The translations under genes and the position numbers were made by a program. This document shows, piece by piece, positions 60,872 through 64,000 of a stretch of 64,000 nucleotides of DNA. The notes below the pieces were generated by a model. That model saw only the letters and a program-made list of their open reading frames with translations, was not told the DNA's origin and did no database searches. Origin of the DNA: Mesorhizobium sp. WSM4306 (GTDB lineage Bacteria > Pseudomonadota > Alphaproteobacteria > Rhizobiales > Rhizobiaceae); assembly GCF_007003975.1 (NCBI RefSeq), contig NZ_VFTC01000029.1, positions 1-64,000 of the forward strand. The letters are read 5' to 3'. Within the stretch, counting starts at the first letter, position 1, and each line of letters opens with the position of its first letter.

Positions 60872-62356
60872 TCAACACTCGCTGAACTCGTGTGCCGTCG
60901 CGCCGGCGAATTCATCGAACAGGTGCCCGGACTCCTTCTTCGTGCATGGCAGTTCGTCTTTTAGATCAGGCTGGCAATCCCACGGGGCCGGCTGGCGCAC
61001 CTGAGACCAGACCGGATTGTGAATGGCGAGGTCGATCTGGCGTACGAGTTCCACCATGCCGGCATAGCCGGCATAAGGGTGCTGGCGCTCCTGGTTGATA
61101 TCGAGCCAGGGCGTCTTGGCCTTGAGCGCAATGAATTGCGTGCGACCGCCCGACAGCATGATATCGGCCCTGTGTTCAGAGAGCATGGCGTACAGCTCGC
61201 GCGCAGCCATGTATTCGAACATATGCTTGTCGTGCTTGAGAACTTGTTTGATGCGCTCCTTGTCCTGCACCGTAGATTTCTTGACCGAGGTGCCGACGAT
61301 CTCGATTCCGATCTCCATCAGCGCACGGACAACCGACCAGGACTTCACACCGCCTGTGTTGAGCAGCACGCGCTTGCCTTGGAGCCTTTGCCGGTAGGAT
61401 TCGAGTTTCTTCCACGCGATCGCCTCCTGCTGCGCGATCAGCGTCTCCGTGCGCTCGAGGATCTCCGGATCGGCGCCCTTCCTCACCAGCAGCCTGACAA
61501 GGTTGCGAAGAGCTTGCGATGTGTCGGAGATGCCATAGAAGGAGCCCTCGAAGAACGGGATGTCCCAGCGCTCCTCCATCTTGCGGGCAAGACTGATCAG
61601 CGCGGTCGAGCACACGATCATTGCCGCCCGGGCGCGGTGCGCGGAAGCAATGTCGCGGTAACGCGCATCGCCGGGAATGCAGGCGCGCACCCGGATGCCG
61701 AGCCGATCGAGGAGCGGCTTTACAAGCCAGAATTCGCCCGAGAGGTTGAATTCGCCAAGGATGTTGATGTCGTAGGGCCCGGGGTCGTCGGGTTCGACCG
61801 TGCCGATGACATGATCGAGCAACGCCTCGGCGGCGAGCTTGTTGCCGAGGTTCTTGGAGCCTGCCAGGCCAGGCGCATTGATCGGCACCACGGCCAAACC
61901 GAACTTTTCCGTGGCGCGTTTGCACACGGCCTCGATGTCGTCACCGATCAGCGCCGTTACGCAAGTTGAGTAGACGAAGATCGCCGGCGGCGCGTATGTG
62001 TGCTTGATCTCGCGGATCGCCTTGAAGAGTTTCCGCTCGCCCTGCCCCATCACCAGGTCGAGTTCGGTGAGGTCGGTCGTGAAGCTTGTCCGCCACAAGG
62101 TCGGCCCTGACGAAACCGCACCACGGTTGTCCCAAGAATTGCCCTCGCAGGCGAGCGGCGCATGGACCAGATGCGCAACGTCGGTGATCGGCTGCAGGAC
62201 GATCTTGGCTCCGTCAAAGGCGCAGCCGCCGGCTGCCGCCCCTGGTGTCAGCGACTTCGAGCAGCCCTCCTTGCGCGCCTTGGCATCTTTGCCACGGTTC
62301 TTATCGCAGGCGGGCTCATCGAAGGCGTCCTTGATTTTGGCGCTGAGGGAGGACAT
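60872..62356 (-). CDS. nifE: FeMo-cofactor scaffold subunit NifE
   Basis: 494 residues, homologous to NifD. Cluster-binding cysteines are in 'LVHAPLACEGNSWDNRG' and 'FVYSTCVTALIGDDIEA'; an N-terminal 'GCAFDGAKIVLQPITDVAHL' region is typical. The conserved 'ILGEFNLSGEFWLVKPLL' and 'GGRTQFIALKAKTPWLDINQ' stretches are present. GGGAGG precedes the ATG. With NifN it carries the cofactor precursor. Confidence 0.96.
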   Translation of the reverse strand: MSSLSAKIKDAFDEPACDKNRGKDAKARKEGCSKSLTPGAAAGGCAFDGAKIVLQPITDVAHLVHAPLACEGNSWDNRGAVSSGPTLWRTSFTTDLTELDLVMGQGERKLFKAIREIKHTYAPPAIFVYSTCVTALIGDDIEAVCKRATEKFGLAVVPINAPGLAGSKNLGNKLAAEALLDHVIGTVEPDDPGPYDINILGEFNLSGEFWLVKPLLDRLGIRVRACIPGDARYRDIASAHRARAAMIVCSTALISLARKMEERWDIPFFEGSFYGISDTSQALRNLVRLLVRKGADPEILERTETLIAQQEAIAWKKLESYRQRLQGKRVLLNTGGVKSWSVVRALMEIGIEIVGTSVKKSTVQDKERIKQVLKHDKHMFEYMAARELYAMLSEHRADIMLSGGRTQFIALKAKTPWLDINQERQHPYAGYAGMVELVRQIDLAIHNPVWSQVRQPAPWDCQPDLKDELPCTKKESGHLFDEFAGATAHEFSEC

Positions 62357-62417
62357 CGCTCAGCCTCCCCAGTCCATTGGGCAAGGAATGGCCTCGGCGA
62401 AAAGCCGGCCACGGCTC

Positions 62418-63959
62418 TTAGCGCGTGAGGTCATAGGAATAATCCGTCACACCCGTCTCGCTCGTCTCGCGATCGAGTTTGTCGAAGATCTTGTCGAGGA
62501 TCGTCGTCAGCACGCGCAACGCGCCCTGGTAGCCAAAGAGCGCAAAGCGGTGATGATGGTGCCGATCGAAGATCGGAAACATCAGCCGGATCAGCGGCGT
62601 TCCGGTGTCGCGCTCCAGGTACTTGCCGTAGGAATTGCCGATCAAAAGGTCCACCGGCTCGGTAAAGAGCAGCGAGCGCAGCGCCCACAGGTCCTTGCCC
62701 GCCCAAACCTGGGCAGCCTTGCCGAAAGGCGAGGATGCTAGCAGCTTCTTCAAATCGGCTTCCCATGCCGAGGTGCCATTGGTGGCGAGGCAATGGGTTG
62801 GCTCGCCGCCGGTCTCCATGACAAAGCGGGCCATTGCGTGAACGAAGTCGGGATCACCGTAGATGGCGTATTTCTTACCATGCAGCCAGGATTGGCTGTC
62901 CGCCATGGCGTCTACCAGTCGGCCGCGCTCGAGGCGAATTGCCTCGGGAATCTCCTTGCCGGAAATCGCCGCGACCTCCATCAGGAATTCGTCCGTCGCC
63001 TGAACGCCGAGCGGATAGTGGAACGAGGCCGTCGCCTGCCCGACCTCCTCGCAATAGCCCAGTGTCTTTCGGGTGTTGTGATGCTGCAGCGAAAGCGTTG
63101 CCTCGGCGTTGAGGGCCTTCTTCACCTCGTTGATCTTCGTGCCCCCGTCATACATGCGGTATTCACCGTCCGAAGGCGTATCGAACTGGTCAGAGGCATC
63201 CTGGATCAATGTATAGGACACGCCCATTACATCGAGCAGGCGCTTGAGCTCCCGGTTGTTGCCGACGCAGAAGCCGTCGAAGCCCGGAATGATGTTGATG
63301 GTTCCTTCGATTTGCGTACGCTCCTGACCTTTCCAGAAGTGCTCCAAAATGCCTTTGACCATGTTGTCATAGCCGTCGACATGACTGCCAACGAAGGCCG
63401 GGGTGTGGGCAAAGGGCACGTCGAAGTCGCGCGGGACTGAATCTTCGTCCTTGGCGTTCTGGATGAAGCTGTGCAGGTCGTCGCCAATGACCTCTGCCAT
63501 ACAGGTCGTCGACACGGCAATCATCTTGGGGTCGTAGAGCTGGTAGGTGTTGGCGAGCCCGTCGACCATGTTCTTCAGGCCGCCAAACACCGCCGCATCC
63601 TCGGTCATTGAGGAGGAGACCGCCGCGGCAGGCTCCTTGAAATGGCGCGACAGGTGCGAGCGGTAATAGGCGACGCAACCTTGGCTGCCGTGGACGAAGG
63701 ACATGGTTCGCTCGAAGCCGGCGGCAGCGAATACCGCACCCAGCGGCTGGCAGGCCTTGGCCGGGTTCACGACAAGCGCTTTGCGGGCGAGGTTCTTTTC
63801 GCGGTATTCCCACGTCTGGGTGAAATCGCGCTGATCGGAAACGATTTCATCGGGGTGCGGACATTCGAAGTTTAGCTTCTTCTCAGCGAGCATCTTTCTG
63901 TATTCCGGCTCGCGGAACAGGGGAGCGTGATCGAGAATTTTTTCAGCCGACTGCGGCAT
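62418..63959 (-). CDS. nifK: Nitrogenase molybdenum-iron protein beta chain
   Basis: 513 residues. The three P-cluster cysteines appear in 'NPAKACQPLGAVFAAAGFER', 'FVHGSQGCVAYYRSHLSRHF' and 'AVSTTCMAEVIGDDLHSFI'. The C-terminal 'LIRLMFPIFDRHHHHRFALF' is also typical. GAGG lies 8 bases before the ATG. With NifD it forms the MoFe protein that reduces dinitrogen. nifD and nifH should lie to the right of the window. Confidence 0.97.
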   Translation of the reverse strand: MPQSAEKILDHAPLFREPEYRKMLAEKKLNFECPHPDEIVSDQRDFTQTWEYREKNLARKALVVNPAKACQPLGAVFAAAGFERTMSFVHGSQGCVAYYRSHLSRHFKEPAAAVSSSMTEDAAVFGGLKNMVDGLANTYQLYDPKMIAVSTTCMAEVIGDDLHSFIQNAKDEDSVPRDFDVPFAHTPAFVGSHVDGYDNMVKGILEHFWKGQERTQIEGTINIIPGFDGFCVGNNRELKRLLDVMGVSYTLIQDASDQFDTPSDGEYRMYDGGTKINEVKKALNAEATLSLQHHNTRKTLGYCEEVGQATASFHYPLGVQATDEFLMEVAAISGKEIPEAIRLERGRLVDAMADSQSWLHGKKYAIYGDPDFVHAMARFVMETGGEPTHCLATNGTSAWEADLKKLLASSPFGKAAQVWAGKDLWALRSLLFTEPVDLLIGNSYGKYLERDTGTPLIRLMFPIFDRHHHHRFALFGYQGALRVLTTILDKIFDKLDRETSETGVTDYSYDLTR

Positions 63960-63964
63960 GATGA

Positions 63965-64000
63965 TTACCTCTTTTGCATCTGGCTGCGCGGGACGGCAGC
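63965..64000 (-). CDS. Possible C-terminal end of nifD
   Basis: Reading leftwards from the window edge, eleven open codons (AAVPRSQMQKR) end with TAA at 63965-63967, six bases before the nifK ATG. Position fits nifD, but the piece is too short for proof. Confidence 0.45.
   Translation of the reverse strand, partial: AAVPRSQMQKR

Overview
The window looks like part of a rhizobial symbiosis island, most likely from Mesorhizobium. It holds nifK-nifE-nifN-nifX with the usual accessory genes, an ACC deaminase gene (acdS) beside the nif region, NifA/sigma-54 promoter elements, and many decayed insertion sequences. The genus is inferred from gene content only, mainly the nif-acdS linkage.

Layout. 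(1) 1-6.1 kb, minus strand: a peptide/nickel-type ABC transporter operon (binding protein, two permeases, two ATPases), followed by a CocE/NonD-type hydrolase that runs off the left edge. (2) 6.8-7.9 kb: a broken IS5-type transposase. (3) 8.2-12.6 kb, minus strand: an EhuBCDA-like polar amino-acid/ectoine-type ABC transporter and an Asp/Glu-racemase-like enzyme. (4) 13-22.3 kb: a decayed alpha/beta hydrolase, two decayed extra copies of the EhuB-like gene, a GMC oxidoreductase, an Lrp/AsnC regulator, an EctB/DoeD-type diaminobutyrate aminotransferase and an aldehyde dehydrogenase. (5) 22.5-24 kb: a broken IS256-type element. (6) 24.6-28.3 kb, plus strand: a consensus sigma-54 promoter with a NifA-site-like element, then a small ORF, a PanD-like aspartate decarboxylase, an ATP-grasp ligase and an M24/DoeA-like hydrolase. 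(7) 28.4-44 kb: GNAT acetyltransferases, two different 2-oxoglutarate/Fe(II) oxygenases, a second identical GMC gene, an IucA/IucC siderophore synthetase, two more EctB-type aminotransferases, a radical SAM protein and a LuxR regulator, separated by IS fragments. (8) 44.2-46 kb: an ABC exporter. (9) 46.7-54.5 kb: two copies of a block [TlpA-like protein, nifX remnant, DUF269, DUF683, fdxB, ExoX-like], with acdS between them. (10) 54.6-64 kb, minus strand: a siderophore-type N-hydroxylase, a universal stress protein, a PhoB-like response regulator, then DUF269, nifX, nifN, nifE and nifK.

How the genes may work together. The nif genes make the MoFe protein beta subunit and the FeMo-cofactor scaffold. 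The accessory block supplies ferredoxin and small nif-linked proteins. acdS lowers plant ethylene. A recurring theme is C4 diamino acid and aspartate chemistry: an EhuB-like uptake system, three EctB-like aminotransferases, an aldehyde dehydrogenase, an AsnC regulator and a DoeA-like hydrolase resemble the ectoine degradation route towards aspartate. A PanD-like enzyme could turn aspartate into beta-alanine, and the neighbouring ATP-grasp enzyme could ligate it. The NifA/sigma-54-type promoter before panD suggests this cassette is used inside nitrogen-fixing nodules. It is the best candidate here for an undescribed system. A hydroxamate/NIS-type siderophore set (IucA/IucC synthetase, N-hydroxylase, possibly an aminotransferase and the exporter) is scattered through the same region.

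Decay is heavy. Several transposases, an alpha/beta hydrolase, two binding-protein copies, two GNAT genes and several genes of the duplicated nif block carry frameshifts, nonsense codons or truncations. All assignments come from reading the sequence; no database search was run.
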